DNA from: Bacteroidota bacterium
GTDB lineage: Bacteria > Bacteroidota > Bacteroidia > UKL13-3
NCBI GenBank assembly: GCA_013298895.1
Contig: JAAFJM010000003.1
Location: 186,001-250,000 of the forward strand
Reading direction: 5' to 3'
DNA length: 64,000 nt
A model generated the notes under the pieces. The model made no database searches and was not told where the DNA came from. It saw only the letters and a list, made by a program, of their open reading frames with translations. Positions 41,836 to 50,104 of this stretch are shown in pieces. The position numbers and the translations under genes are program-made. Within the stretch, counting starts at the first letter, position 1. Every line of letters begins with the position of its first letter.

Positions 41836-42952
41836 TCAATCCTCCAAATACGATTGTGCCATTATTGGCGGTGGTTTGGCTGGCCTAACCTTGTCAATTC
41901 AATTGGCTCAAAATGGTCATCAAGTTATATTATTCGAAAAAAATAAATACCCATTCCATAAAGTTTGTGGTGAGTATATTTCATTAGAAAGTTGGGATTT
42001 TTTAAACAGTTTAGGATTGCCAATGGCAGAACTATCATTGCCAATAATTAATACCATTCATGTTTCAGCACCAAACGGATTTATCATTCATTCTCCTTTA
42101 GATTTAGGTGGTTTTGGCATTAGCCGATTTTATTTAGATAATTTATTGTTCAAAAAAGCGAAAGAATTAGGTGTTACTGTTTTGGACAATACCAAGGTTT
42201 TGGATGTTAAACAACATGGTGAACTATATGTAGTTTCTACCAATGATGACAGCTACCAATCAAAATTAGTTTGTGGTAGTTTTGGTAAAATTAACCCACC
42301 ATTTATAGCACAACAAAAAGTAACCGAAAAAGGAAAATACATTGGTGTAAAATACCATATCAAAACAGATTTACCTGCTCATATTATTGAATTGCATAAT
42401 TTTAAAGATGGTTATTGTGGCATTTCAAAAGTTGATAATGATACAAATTGTTTGTGTTATTTAACTACTTCTAAAAATTTACGATTACACCAAAATGACA
42501 TCAAACGTTTGGAAGAAAATGTTTTATATGAAAATCCATATTTAAAAAAGTACTTTACTGAATCAACCTTTTTATATGAAAAACCATTAGTCATAAGTCA
42601 AATAAGTTTTGAAAAAAAGCACACTTACCAACATGGAATAATTATGCTTGGAGATTCAGCAGGGGCTATTGCTCCATTATGCGGAAACGGCATGAGCATT
42701 GCCATGCGTTCCTCCAAAATATTGGCTAAACAAATTGATTCTTTTTTAAAAAATAATATTTCGAAGATCGAATTAATCCAAAATTATACCGATGAATGGA
42801 ACCAAAATTTTTCATCTAGAATTAAAATTGCTTATTACCTGCAACACTTATTTGGAAAAAAAACCACCACATATTGGAGTTTAAAACTATTAAATTATTC
42901 TCCTAAATTATTCAAACGAATAATTTCCTTAACACATGGTAAAAAATTTTAA
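41828..42952 (+). CDS. FAD-dependent oxidoreductase (hydroxylase/geranylgeranyl reductase-like)
   Basis: A 374-residue flavoprotein. The N-terminal dinucleotide fold is DCAIIGGGLAGLTLSIQLAQ, with ILFEKNKYPFHKVCGEYIS as the second contact. The C-terminal FAD motif is IIMLGDSAGAIAPLCGNGMS. This plan fits group A aromatic hydroxylases and geranylgeranyl reductases. The ATG at 41828 overlaps the methyltransferase stop by 8 bases. The frame also has a TTG six bases earlier. Given the operon, ring hydroxylation toward a quinone, as in Streptomyces SrsC with SrsA and SrsB, is the best guess. Prenyl-chain reduction is the alternative. Confidence 0.9.
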   Translation: MNNQSSKYDCAIIGGGLAGLTLSIQLAQNGHQVILFEKNKYPFHKVCGEYISLESWDFLNSLGLPMAELSLPIINTIHVSAPNGFIIHSPLDLGGFGISRFYLDNLLFKKAKELGVTVLDNTKVLDVKQHGELYVVSTNDDSYQSKLVCGSFGKINPPFIAQQKVTEKGKYIGVKYHIKTDLPAHIIELHNFKDGYCGISKVDNDTNCLCYLTTSKNLRLHQNDIKRLEENVLYENPYLKKYFTESTFLYEKPLVISQISFEKKHTYQHGIIMLGDSAGAIAPLCGNGMSIAMRSSKILAKQIDSFLKNNISKIELIQNYTDEWNQNFSSRIKIAYYLQHLFGKKTTTYWSLKLLNYSPKLFKRIISLTHGKKF

Positions 42953-43021
42953 AAAAATCCTGATTACATTATACATGCTTTGAAAGATGACTTTCAATTT
43001 TAGTTAAAAAACAAAATTAAT

Positions 43022-43675
43022 TTAAAAATCTAGCATTTGTTTATTACTAATGATTTGAGTTCCTTTTTTATTATTTGTAATTGCTAGCCAATACATTGCT
43101 TTAGCTACTTGTTGGCTTTCAATTGCAGCAAAGTTTTTCATACTTCCAAACATCAATTTTGATATTGGTTTCATAATAATTTGCATTATTTTTTCACCTA
43201 ACCTAAATTCATTTCTATTGCCTAATAACAAGGAAGGACGAAAGATATAAAAGGAGTTGAAACCAACCTTACTAATGGCTTCTTCCAATTCACGTTTTAC
43301 TTGATTATAAAAAATTTTAGAACTTGAATTAGCTCCTAAAGCTGATACTAAAAAAAAGTTTTTTGATCCATTTTTAAATGTTTCGTTTGCTAAATTTAAA
43401 CAGTAATCATAATCAACTTTTTTAAATGCTGCTTGTGAATCAGCTTTTCTAATGGTGGTTCCTAAACAACAAAATACATCATCGGCTTTTAATTTATCTG
43501 CTATTAATGGTAGGTTATCAAAGTCAACAATTATTTGAATCAATTTTGGTGAATGAAAAGGAATTTCCTTTCTAACCAAAGCAATTGTTTTATCGTATGC
43601 CTCACTTTCTATTAAATTGAATAATAACTGCTTTCCAATTAATCCTGTTGCGCCTGCAATAATTGCCGTTTTCAT
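43022..43675 (-). CDS. NAD(P)-binding short-chain reductase-like protein (TIP30/NmrA-like)
   Basis: A 217-residue Rossmann protein. The opening AIIAGATGLIGKQLLFNL carries the Gly-rich nucleotide loop. Later motifs are DDVFCCLGTTIRKADSQAAF, NFFLVSALGANSSSKIFYNQ with the Tyr-x-x-x-Lys equivalent (FYNQVK), and YIFRPSLLLGNRNEFRLGEK. These are typical of the atypical SDR group containing TIP30. The substrate is unknown. It converges with the polyketide operon, with 69 bases between stops, and its promoter region faces that of the AIM24 gene. Confidence 0.85.
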   Translation of the reverse strand: MKTAIIAGATGLIGKQLLFNLIESEAYDKTIALVRKEIPFHSPKLIQIIVDFDNLPLIADKLKADDVFCCLGTTIRKADSQAAFKKVDYDYCLNLANETFKNGSKNFFLVSALGANSSSKIFYNQVKRELEEAISKVGFNSFYIFRPSLLLGNRNEFRLGEKIMQIIMKPISKLMFGSMKNFAAIESQQVAKAMYWLAITNNKKGTQIISNKQMLDF

Positions 43676-43787
43676 TTTTTTATTTCCGTTTAAAATTATT
43701 TACAAATAAATGTGAAAATATTTAGGAAACACTTTTCTATTTATGAATGTATAAATTTATAATTGCATCAATTAATAAAATAAAACT

Positions 43788-44579
43788 ATGGCAAACAATC
43801 ATGAAATTGACTACCGTTTATTTGGTAGCGAAATGCAATGTGTAGAAATTGAATTAGACCCCAATGAAACTGTTATGGCAGAGCCTGGCAGCTTCATGAT
43901 GATGAATGATGGGGTTCAAATGCAAACTATTTTTGGAGATGGAAGTCAAGATAACGGAGGAATGTTAGGCAAATTATTTAGTGCTGGTAAACGACTACTA
44001 ACTGGTGAAAGTTTATTTATGACTGCTTACACCAATATGGGTCAAGGAAAAAAGCAAGTAACTTTTGCAGCACCATATCCAGGAAAAATTATTCCATTAG
44101 ACCTTATGCGTTTAGGTGGTAGAATAATTTGTCAAAAAGATTCATTTTTATGCGCAGCAAAAGGAGTTGCAGTAGGAATTGAATTTCAAAAAAAATTAGG
44201 TACAGGTTTATTTGGTGGTGAAGGTTTTATCATGCAAAAACTAGAAGGAGATGGAATGTGTTTCGTTCATGCAGGTGGACATGTGGAAGAACGAGAATTA
44301 TTCCCTGGTGAAATGTTGAAAATAGATACCGGATGTATTGTTGCGTTTACAAAAGATGTTGACTATGATATTCAATTTGTAGGTGGAATAAAAAATACAC
44401 TTTTTGGCGGAGAAGGAGTATTTTATGCTACCTTACGTGGTCCTGGTAAAGTTTGGATACAAACATTACCAATAAGTCGTTTAGCAGGAAGAATCCTACA
44501 ATATGGAACTCGTGGTGGTAAAGAACAAGGTAGTATATTAGGTGGACTAGGAAACCTACTTGACGGTGATGGGTTTTAA
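43788..44579 (+). CDS. AIM24 / TIGR00266 family protein
   Basis: A 263-residue soluble protein of beta-rich AIM24 type. It has YRLFGSEMQCVEIELDPNET, AEPGSFMMMNDGVQMQT, GKRLLTGESLFMTAYTN, KQVTFAAPYPGKIIPLDL, a triplet of Gly-rich turns (FGGEGFIMQKLEGDGMC), and a final GPGKVWIQTLPISRLAGRI. The family (also the yeast mitochondrial AIM24) is widespread, its function unclear. A role in membrane or organelle biogenesis has been proposed for relatives. Single gene with a strong terminator at 44650-44686. Confidence 0.93.
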   Translation: MANNHEIDYRLFGSEMQCVEIELDPNETVMAEPGSFMMMNDGVQMQTIFGDGSQDNGGMLGKLFSAGKRLLTGESLFMTAYTNMGQGKKQVTFAAPYPGKIIPLDLMRLGGRIICQKDSFLCAAKGVAVGIEFQKKLGTGLFGGEGFIMQKLEGDGMCFVHAGGHVEERELFPGEMLKIDTGCIVAFTKDVDYDIQFVGGIKNTLFGGEGVFYATLRGPGKVWIQTLPISRLAGRILQYGTRGGKEQGSILGGLGNLLDGDGF

Positions 44580-44649
44580 TTAATACTTTTTTATAAGTTC
44601 ATTCAAAAAAAACAATAAAATAATATAAAAAAAATATTCAACTCCTTTT

Positions 44650-44688
44650 AAAAGCGTAGTTCAAATTCATTTTGGACTTCGCTTTTTT
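44650..44688 (+). terminator. Terminator after the AIM24 gene
   Basis: AAAAGCGTAGTTCAAA (44650-44665) pairs with TTTGGACTTCGCTTTT (44671-44686), with one mismatch and one G-U possible, followed by TTT. It lies 70 bases after the stop. Confidence 0.75.
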
Positions 44689-44764
44689 TATGTTACTTTA
44701 AATTACTATTTTAGCCAATTAAATAATGTGTTTTATTATTATTGCCAAAGGCAAAACAATAAAA

Positions 44765-45124
44765 ATGATAGATAAAATACGAAAGACAGAAAATTTGCAT
44801 GTGGTGTTTTGGCTGTTTAAAGATATGTGTTGGATGATGGAGTATAAAACAGCGGGCGCTTTGCTTATTTTACCTACGTTGGCAATGGCTTTTTATGTGC
44901 TTTATTTATCAAAAAACAAATTAGATTTAATTATAGTAAATGTGGCCATTATTTTTTGGATTTGTGCCAACAGTGCATGGATGCTGAGCGATTTTTACAA
45001 TGATATACCAAAATCGGTTTCACTACTGTTTTTTATAGCAGGTATTTTAACCATGTTTTTTTATGTTTGGATGGCCTTTATAAAACCTAATTATACAAAA
45101 CAAAATACCAATGACAAACTCTGA
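44765..45124 (+). CDS. Small membrane protein, hypothetical
   Basis: A 119-residue protein. I start it at the ATG 44765 (MIDKIRKTENLH), since the longer frame from 44726 adds an atypical tail. It has three membrane helices (ALLILPTLAMAFYVLYL, LIIVNVAIIFWICANSAWML, SVSLLFFIAGILTMFFYVWM) and a basic polar C-terminus. No family recognised. Its last codons overlap the start of polX by 14 bases, so they are probably cotranslated. A link with DNA repair is not implied. Confidence 0.6.
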   Translation: MIDKIRKTENLHVVFWLFKDMCWMMEYKTAGALLILPTLAMAFYVLYLSKNKLDLIIVNVAIIFWICANSAWMLSDFYNDIPKSVSLLFFIAGILTMFFYVWMAFIKPNYTKQNTNDKL

Positions 45125-46781
45125 TATAGCCGATTTATTTAAGCTTTTTGCCGATTTAAGCGAACTGCATGGCGCCAATCCTTTTAAAATTAAACAATTT
45201 AGTAATGCCTATTTTAGGATTGATAAAATGATAAATCCATTGGAAGGTTTAACCATTCCTGAATTAGAAAAAATAGAAGGAATTGGTAAAGGAATAGCTG
45301 CTAAAATAGATGAAATAAACAAAACAGAAAGCTTTACTGAACTGAACGATTTAATAGCTCAAACGCCTGCTGGTGTTATTCAAATGATGCGTATAAAAGG
45401 CATTGGACCTAAAAAAATTGCTGTTATTTGGAAAGAGTTAGAAATAGAAGAAATAGGCGAACTACTTTATGCCTGTAAAGAAAACAGGTTGGCACAGGCC
45501 AAAGGTTTTGGTTTAAAAACACAGCAAAACGTAATCAATCAGATTGAGTTTATGTATGCCAGTGCCAATAAATTTCATTACGCAAAAATTGAAAATGCTG
45601 CTTTAAACTTAGTGAAATTATTGCAGCAAAATAGCAGTTTTAGCCATGTTGCTATTTGCGGAGCCATGCGAAGAAAATTAGAAGTAATTGATGAAATTGA
45701 AATATTAGTAGCAAGCAATGATGTAAATGACATTGAAAACAGCTTAGCTCAAATGGATGCTTTAACTGATTTAACTACTAACGATAAAGGATTCAGTGCA
45801 AAATATGAGCAATTCCCAATTCAAATATATGCTTGTAATTCATCAGCATTTACTTGGGAATTATTTGAAAAAACGGCCAGTCAAGCACATTTACAGTTGT
45901 TAAATTTAAATGCTATTGACAAAAACGCTAATTCGGAACAGGCTATTTATCAAAGTATAAACTTGCAGTATATTGAGCCTGAAATGCGCGAAGGAACTAA
46001 TGAAATTAAGCTGGCCGAACAAAATAAACTTCCAACTTTAATTGAATACAGCGATTTAAAAGGTGCATTGCATAATCATTCAACTTGGAGCGATGGATTA
46101 AATACCATTGCAGAAATGGCCAAAGCTTGTCAAAAAATGGGTTACAGTTATTTTGGAATTGCAGACCATAGTAAGGCAGCATTTTATGCCAATGGTTTAA
46201 GTGAAGAACGCATCATTGCACAGCACGAAGAGGTAGATAAACTGAATGCAAGCAATCCAAAATTTACCGTATTTAAAGGCATTGAATGCGATATTTTATA
46301 CAATGGTCAACTAGATTACGCTAATGATGTTTTAGCGACTTTTGATTATGTAGTGGCTTCGGTTCATAGTATTTTAAAAATGAACGAAGAAAAAGCCATG
46401 AGCAGAATTATAACTGCTATTGAAAATCCTTTTACCACTATTTTAGGGCATCCAACTGGTAGGTTATTACTGTTACGCGAAGGTTACCCAATTAACCACC
46501 ACAAAATAATTGATGCTTGCGCAGCCAATAATGTTGCCATAGAAATTAATGCCAATCCTTACCGATTAGACCTTGATTGGCGTTTTATTGATTATGCTTT
46601 AAATAAGGGAATTAAACTATGTATAAACCCTGATGCACACAGTATTGACGGATTAAAGGACATGTATTATGGAACCTTAATAGGACGTAAAGGTGGCTTA
46701 ACAAAAGAAAATTGTTTAAATGCATTTACTACCGAAGAACTAAAAAATTACTTTAAACAAAAAAATAACACTAATTCATAA
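45111..46781 (+). CDS. PolX-type DNA polymerase/3'-5' exonuclease with altered polymerase site
   Basis: A 556-residue protein. It has an N-terminal helix-hairpin-helix DNA-binding part (IEGIGKGIAAKID, IKGIGPKKIAVIW), a Pol beta-like nucleotidyltransferase at about 160-300 and a C-terminal PHP domain (HNHSTWSDG, ADHSKAAFYANG, GIECDILYNG, VASVHSILK, GHPTGRL, INPDAHS). The PHP metal ligands look complete, so exonuclease or AP-site activity is likely. The polymerase motif reads CGAMRRKLEVIDEIEILVAS with Glu195 and Glu197 where other PolX enzymes have Asp-x-Asp, and the Gly-Ser of the usual GS motif is Gly-Ala. Polymerase activity may be lost or altered. Family length is normal (about 570). Confidence 0.92.
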   Translation: MTNSDIADLFKLFADLSELHGANPFKIKQFSNAYFRIDKMINPLEGLTIPELEKIEGIGKGIAAKIDEINKTESFTELNDLIAQTPAGVIQMMRIKGIGPKKIAVIWKELEIEEIGELLYACKENRLAQAKGFGLKTQQNVINQIEFMYASANKFHYAKIENAALNLVKLLQQNSSFSHVAICGAMRRKLEVIDEIEILVASNDVNDIENSLAQMDALTDLTTNDKGFSAKYEQFPIQIYACNSSAFTWELFEKTASQAHLQLLNLNAIDKNANSEQAIYQSINLQYIEPEMREGTNEIKLAEQNKLPTLIEYSDLKGALHNHSTWSDGLNTIAEMAKACQKMGYSYFGIADHSKAAFYANGLSEERIIAQHEEVDKLNASNPKFTVFKGIECDILYNGQLDYANDVLATFDYVVASVHSILKMNEEKAMSRIITAIENPFTTILGHPTGRLLLLREGYPINHHKIIDACAANNVAIEINANPYRLDLDWRFIDYALNKGIKLCINPDAHSIDGLKDMYYGTLIGRKGGLTKENCLNAFTTEELKNYFKQKNNTNS

Positions 46782-46806
46782 AAAAAATAAATAGTTTCGA
46801 AGCGTT

Positions 46807-47298
46807 ATGATTGAAAATTTAATAAACTTAATAAAAGAAAATGCTGGAGAATTAATTGTTAATAATCAAGCAATTGCAAATGAGCACAACGATGCTGCTA
46901 TATCAGAAACAGGAAATTCGATAATAAATGGATTAAAAGCTGAAGTTTCAAAAGGAAATATTGCTGGTTTATCAGATATTCTAAAAACCAATGGGAATTT
47001 AACCAATAACCCTATTGTAGCTAATATTATCAGTGGTTTAGGCAATAATTTAGTGAGCAAGTTTAATGTTAACCAAACAGATGCAAACCATATTTCTAGT
47101 GAATTGATTCCAAATGTTATGAACCAATTAATTTCTAAAATAAACGACCCTAACGATGATTCATTTAATGTACAAAGTATGTTAAGTAATTTAGGTGGTG
47201 GAGGTTTGAGTGGAATGCTTATAAACATGTTTGGAAATAAAAATAACAACGAAGAAAAAGTTGGTATTAGCGGAATGTTTAAGAATTTTTTAGGATAA
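46807..47298 (+). CDS. Hypothetical protein with C-terminal Gly-rich segment
   Basis: A 163-residue soluble protein of helical repeats with regular Asn, Gly and Ile (GNSIINGLKAEVSKGNIAGL, NPIVANIISGLGNNLVSKF, HISSELIPNVMNQLISKIN) and a Gly-rich segment near the end (LGGGGLSGMLINMFGNKN). The first part resembles YidB/DUF937-type small proteins by composition, but I am not sure of the family. No signal peptide. It follows polX by 25 bases on the same strand, so it may be cotranscribed. Confidence 0.55.
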   Translation: MIENLINLIKENAGELIVNNQAIANEHNDAAISETGNSIINGLKAEVSKGNIAGLSDILKTNGNLTNNPIVANIISGLGNNLVSKFNVNQTDANHISSELIPNVMNQLISKINDPNDDSFNVQSMLSNLGGGGLSGMLINMFGNKNNNEEKVGISGMFKNFLG

Positions 47299-47362
47299 AC
47301 TTTGTAAAGTCAAAGTAAAAATTATATTTGCTCAAGTTCAAAAACAAAAAAATCATTCACTC

Positions 47363-47740
47363 ATGGCTCGTAAACAAGTAATAATTGAATTCCCTATAAA
47401 AGCATCGCCTGCTTTATTATTTAATTATATAAGTACCCCTAGCGGTTTATCTCAATGGTTTTGCAACGATGTAGATATTAGAAATAATACCTATAAATTT
47501 AAATGGGATGGTGAGGAAACTAGTGCTGAATTATTGAAAAAAGTAAATAATAAAAGCATGAAGTTTAAGTGGATGAATACTGAAAAGGATGAGTTTTTAG
47601 AATTTGACATCAATGTGGATGAACTTACTGATGATGTAGCTTTGGTGATAACTGATTATGCAGAAGAGGGCGATGAGAAAAATACTATTCAACTTTGGGA
47701 AAGCCAAGTACACGACTTAAAAAGTTGTATTGGCGCCTAA
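47363..47740 (+). CDS. START-like (SRPBCC/AHSA1-type) domain protein
   Basis: A 125-residue protein of the START-like fold: VIIEFPIKASPALLFNYIST, then GLSQWFCNDVDIR, YKFKWDGEETSAELLKK, SMKFKWMNTEKDEFLEFDIN and a final long helix NTIQLWESQVHDLKSCIG. This matches a small START-like family found in Bacteroidota, shorter than typical AHSA1 proteins. A ligand pocket is expected, with the ligand unknown. A terminator follows at 47757. The 5' end lies 64 bases past the previous gene. Confidence 0.85.
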   Translation: MARKQVIIEFPIKASPALLFNYISTPSGLSQWFCNDVDIRNNTYKFKWDGEETSAELLKKVNNKSMKFKWMNTEKDEFLEFDINVDELTDDVALVITDYAEEGDEKNTIQLWESQVHDLKSCIGA

Positions 47741-47756
47741 ATCAACACTATATTTT

Positions 47757-47785
47757 AAAAAAGCTGCATTTTATGCGGCTTTTTT
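47757..47785 (+). terminator. Terminator after the START-like gene
   Basis: AAAAAAGCTGCAT (47757-47769) pairs with ATGCGGCTTTTTT (47773-47785) with one G-U or mismatch and a T tract at the end. It lies 17 bases after the stop. Confidence 0.85.
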
Positions 47786-47887
47786 GCTTTTTAGCCCTCC
47801 AACTCAACCGAAAAATTTTATAATTATTAGCTTTTTGAATTTTAAATAAAACCTATCTTCGCGCATCAAAAAATAATTCCAATACAC

Positions 47888-49216
47888 ATGTTTGAAAGTT
47901 TAAGTAGTAAGTTAGATAAAGCATTTAAAAACCTAAAAGGACAAGGCAAAATTACAGAAATTAATGTTGCCGAAACGGTTAAAGAAATTCGTAAAGCCTT
48001 AATTGATGCCGATGTTAACTACAAAATTGCTAAACAATTTACCGATACAGTTAAAGAAAAAGCTTTAGGTCAAAATGTGCTTACTGCCATAAGCCCAGGC
48101 CAATTATTGGTAAAAATTGTAAGCGATGAATTAACTGAACTTTTAGGTGGTAAAACCGAAAATATCAATACTAGTGGCAATCCTAGTATCATATTAATGG
48201 CTGGTTTGCAAGGAAGTGGTAAAACCACTCACTCCGCAAAATTGGCTAGCTATTTTAAAAAACAAGGAAAAAGTGTATTACTAGCTGCTGCCGATGTTTA
48301 CCGTCCTGCGGCTATTGAACAATTAAAAGTATTGGGTGAACAAATTGAAGTGCCTGTGTACTTTGAAATGGAAAACAAAAATCCAGTTGAAATTGCTCAA
48401 AATGCAGTAAAAGCTGCAAAAGATGGCAACCACAAAATATTAATTATAGATACTGCAGGTCGATTAAGTATTGACGAAGAAATGATGGCTGAGATTGGCA
48501 ATATTAAAGCCACCGTTCAACCTCAAGAAATTTTATTTGTTGTTGATTCAATGACAGGTCAAGATGCAGTAAATACAGCTAAAGCATTTAACGATGTATT
48601 AGATTTTACTGGTGTAATATTAACCAAATTAGATGGTGATACACGTGGTGGAGCTGCACTTTCAATTAAAACAGTAGTTGAAAAACCTATCAAATTTGTA
48701 GGTATGGGCGAAAAAATGGAAGCCCTTGATGTATTTCACCCGGATAGGATGGCTCAACGTATTTTGGGCATGGGTGATATTGTTACCTTAGTAGAACGTG
48801 CTCAGTCGGTTTTTGATGAAGAAGAAGCAGCTAAAATCCAAAAGAAATTACTAAAAGACCAATTCACCTTTGAAGATTTTTATAGCCAAATTCAGCAAAT
48901 AAAGAAAATGGGTAACCTAAAAGATTTGATGGCTATGATTCCTGGAGTCAGTAAAGCAATCAAAGACATAGATATCAGTGATGATGCATTTAAAGGTATT
49001 GAAGCTATTATTAACTCAATGACACCGGCTGAACGCAGAACACCAGATATACTTAACGGAAGCCGAAGAAAACGAGTAGCCGAAGGAAGTGGAACTGATA
49101 TTCAACAAGTAAATCAATTGCTGAAACAGTTTGAAGAAATGCGCAAAATGATGCGAACCATGAACAAAATGCAAGGCGCTGGTTTAAATATGAAAAACCT
49201 TCCATTTAAAAGATAA
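47888..49216 (+). CDS. ffh: Signal recognition particle GTPase Ffh
   Basis: A 442-residue protein with the N, G and M domains of Ffh. G motifs are GLQGSGKTTHSAKLASYF (P loop), DVYRPAAIEQLKVLGEQ, IDTAGRLSIDEEMMAEI and ILTKLDGDTRGGAALS (specificity loop). The M domain includes QIKKMGNLKDLMAMIPGVSK and a Met-rich end (MRKMMRTMNKMQGAGLNMKN) which binds signal peptides and 4.5S RNA. It guides ribosomes making inner-membrane proteins to FtsY. The 4.5S RNA gene is not in the window. Single gene, with the next 248 bases without a gene. Confidence 0.98.
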   Translation: MFESLSSKLDKAFKNLKGQGKITEINVAETVKEIRKALIDADVNYKIAKQFTDTVKEKALGQNVLTAISPGQLLVKIVSDELTELLGGKTENINTSGNPSIILMAGLQGSGKTTHSAKLASYFKKQGKSVLLAAADVYRPAAIEQLKVLGEQIEVPVYFEMENKNPVEIAQNAVKAAKDGNHKILIIDTAGRLSIDEEMMAEIGNIKATVQPQEILFVVDSMTGQDAVNTAKAFNDVLDFTGVILTKLDGDTRGGAALSIKTVVEKPIKFVGMGEKMEALDVFHPDRMAQRILGMGDIVTLVERAQSVFDEEEAAKIQKKLLKDQFTFEDFYSQIQQIKKMGNLKDLMAMIPGVSKAIKDIDISDDAFKGIEAIINSMTPAERRTPDILNGSRRKRVAEGSGTDIQQVNQLLKQFEEMRKMMRTMNKMQGAGLNMKNLPFKR

Positions 49217-49464
49217 CTAAGGTACTAAAACTAACATTGTTAAAGTTGTAGTGTTTTAATAATGTTAACTTTAGCATCTATGAAACAGTCAGATTAAATT
49301 TTGAATTTCGTTAATAGTATATTGGTTGAAAAACTTAATGAGGTATTTACATCATAACTGAGTAGTTAATTATAAATGTTGAATACCAAATTTTGAATTT
49401 CGAAGTCTTGGAACAATAAAAATCATTCAATCAAAAAATCGCCAAATCAAAAATATCTAAATAC

Positions 49465-50103
49465 TTAAGGTGCTAATCGCTCTATTTTCCAATTATTATC
49501 GGTTTGTAACGTATAGATAAACCTATCATGTAGCCTACTGCTGCGGCCTTGCCAAAATTCAAAACTAATTGGATTTACAACATAACCACCCCAGTTTATT
49601 GGACGTAAAAGTGGCTCTTCGCTGAATAAAGCTTCCATTTTTTTTACACTTTCTTCCAAAAGCACTCTATTATGGATTACCTTGCTTTGTGGCGATGCAT
49701 GAGCACCAATTCTACTGCCCAAAGGACGACTATTGAAGTATAAATCCGATTTTTCGTCAGACATTTTTTGAGCAGTACCAACCACGCGCACTTGGCGTTG
49801 CAATTCAGGCCAAAAAAACACCAAAGCTACTTTATTGTTATGGTCTATATCGTGGCCTTTATTACTTTGGTAATTGGTAAAAAACTCCAATCCATTTGCT
49901 TCAATTCCTTTTAAAAGCACAATACGTGCAGAAGGAAATCCGCTAGGGCTAATGGTTGCTAAAGTCATGGCATTGGGTTCTAAAACCTCTGCTTTGATGG
50001 CTTCATCAAACCAAATTTCAAATTGCTCAAAAGCATTGGCTAGTAAGTCTTTTTCGTCAAAACTTTTTAATGTATAATCAGTTCTAATATCTGCTATATT
50101 CAT
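49465..50103 (-). CDS. pdxH: Pyridoxamine 5'-phosphate oxidase
   Basis: A 212-residue FMN enzyme that oxidises pyridoxine or pyridoxamine phosphate to pyridoxal phosphate. Motifs are MTLATISPSGFPSARIVLLK (FMN and substrate contact), FFTNYQSNKGHDID, VALVFFWPELQRQVRVVGTA, SRPLGSRIGAHASPQS, and the C-terminal EFWQGRSSRLHDRFIY with the Arg and His of the active site, ending WKIERLAP. Length is normal. The start is one base after the double ligase gene stop, so the two are in one operon. No functional link with peptidoglycan is needed, although alanine racemase needs pyridoxal phosphate. Confidence 0.96.
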   Translation of the reverse strand: MNIADIRTDYTLKSFDEKDLLANAFEQFEIWFDEAIKAEVLEPNAMTLATISPSGFPSARIVLLKGIEANGLEFFTNYQSNKGHDIDHNNKVALVFFWPELQRQVRVVGTAQKMSDEKSDLYFNSRPLGSRIGAHASPQSKVIHNRVLLEESVKKMEALFSEEPLLRPINWGGYVVNPISFEFWQGRSSRLHDRFIYTLQTDNNWKIERLAP

Positions 50104-50104
50104 G

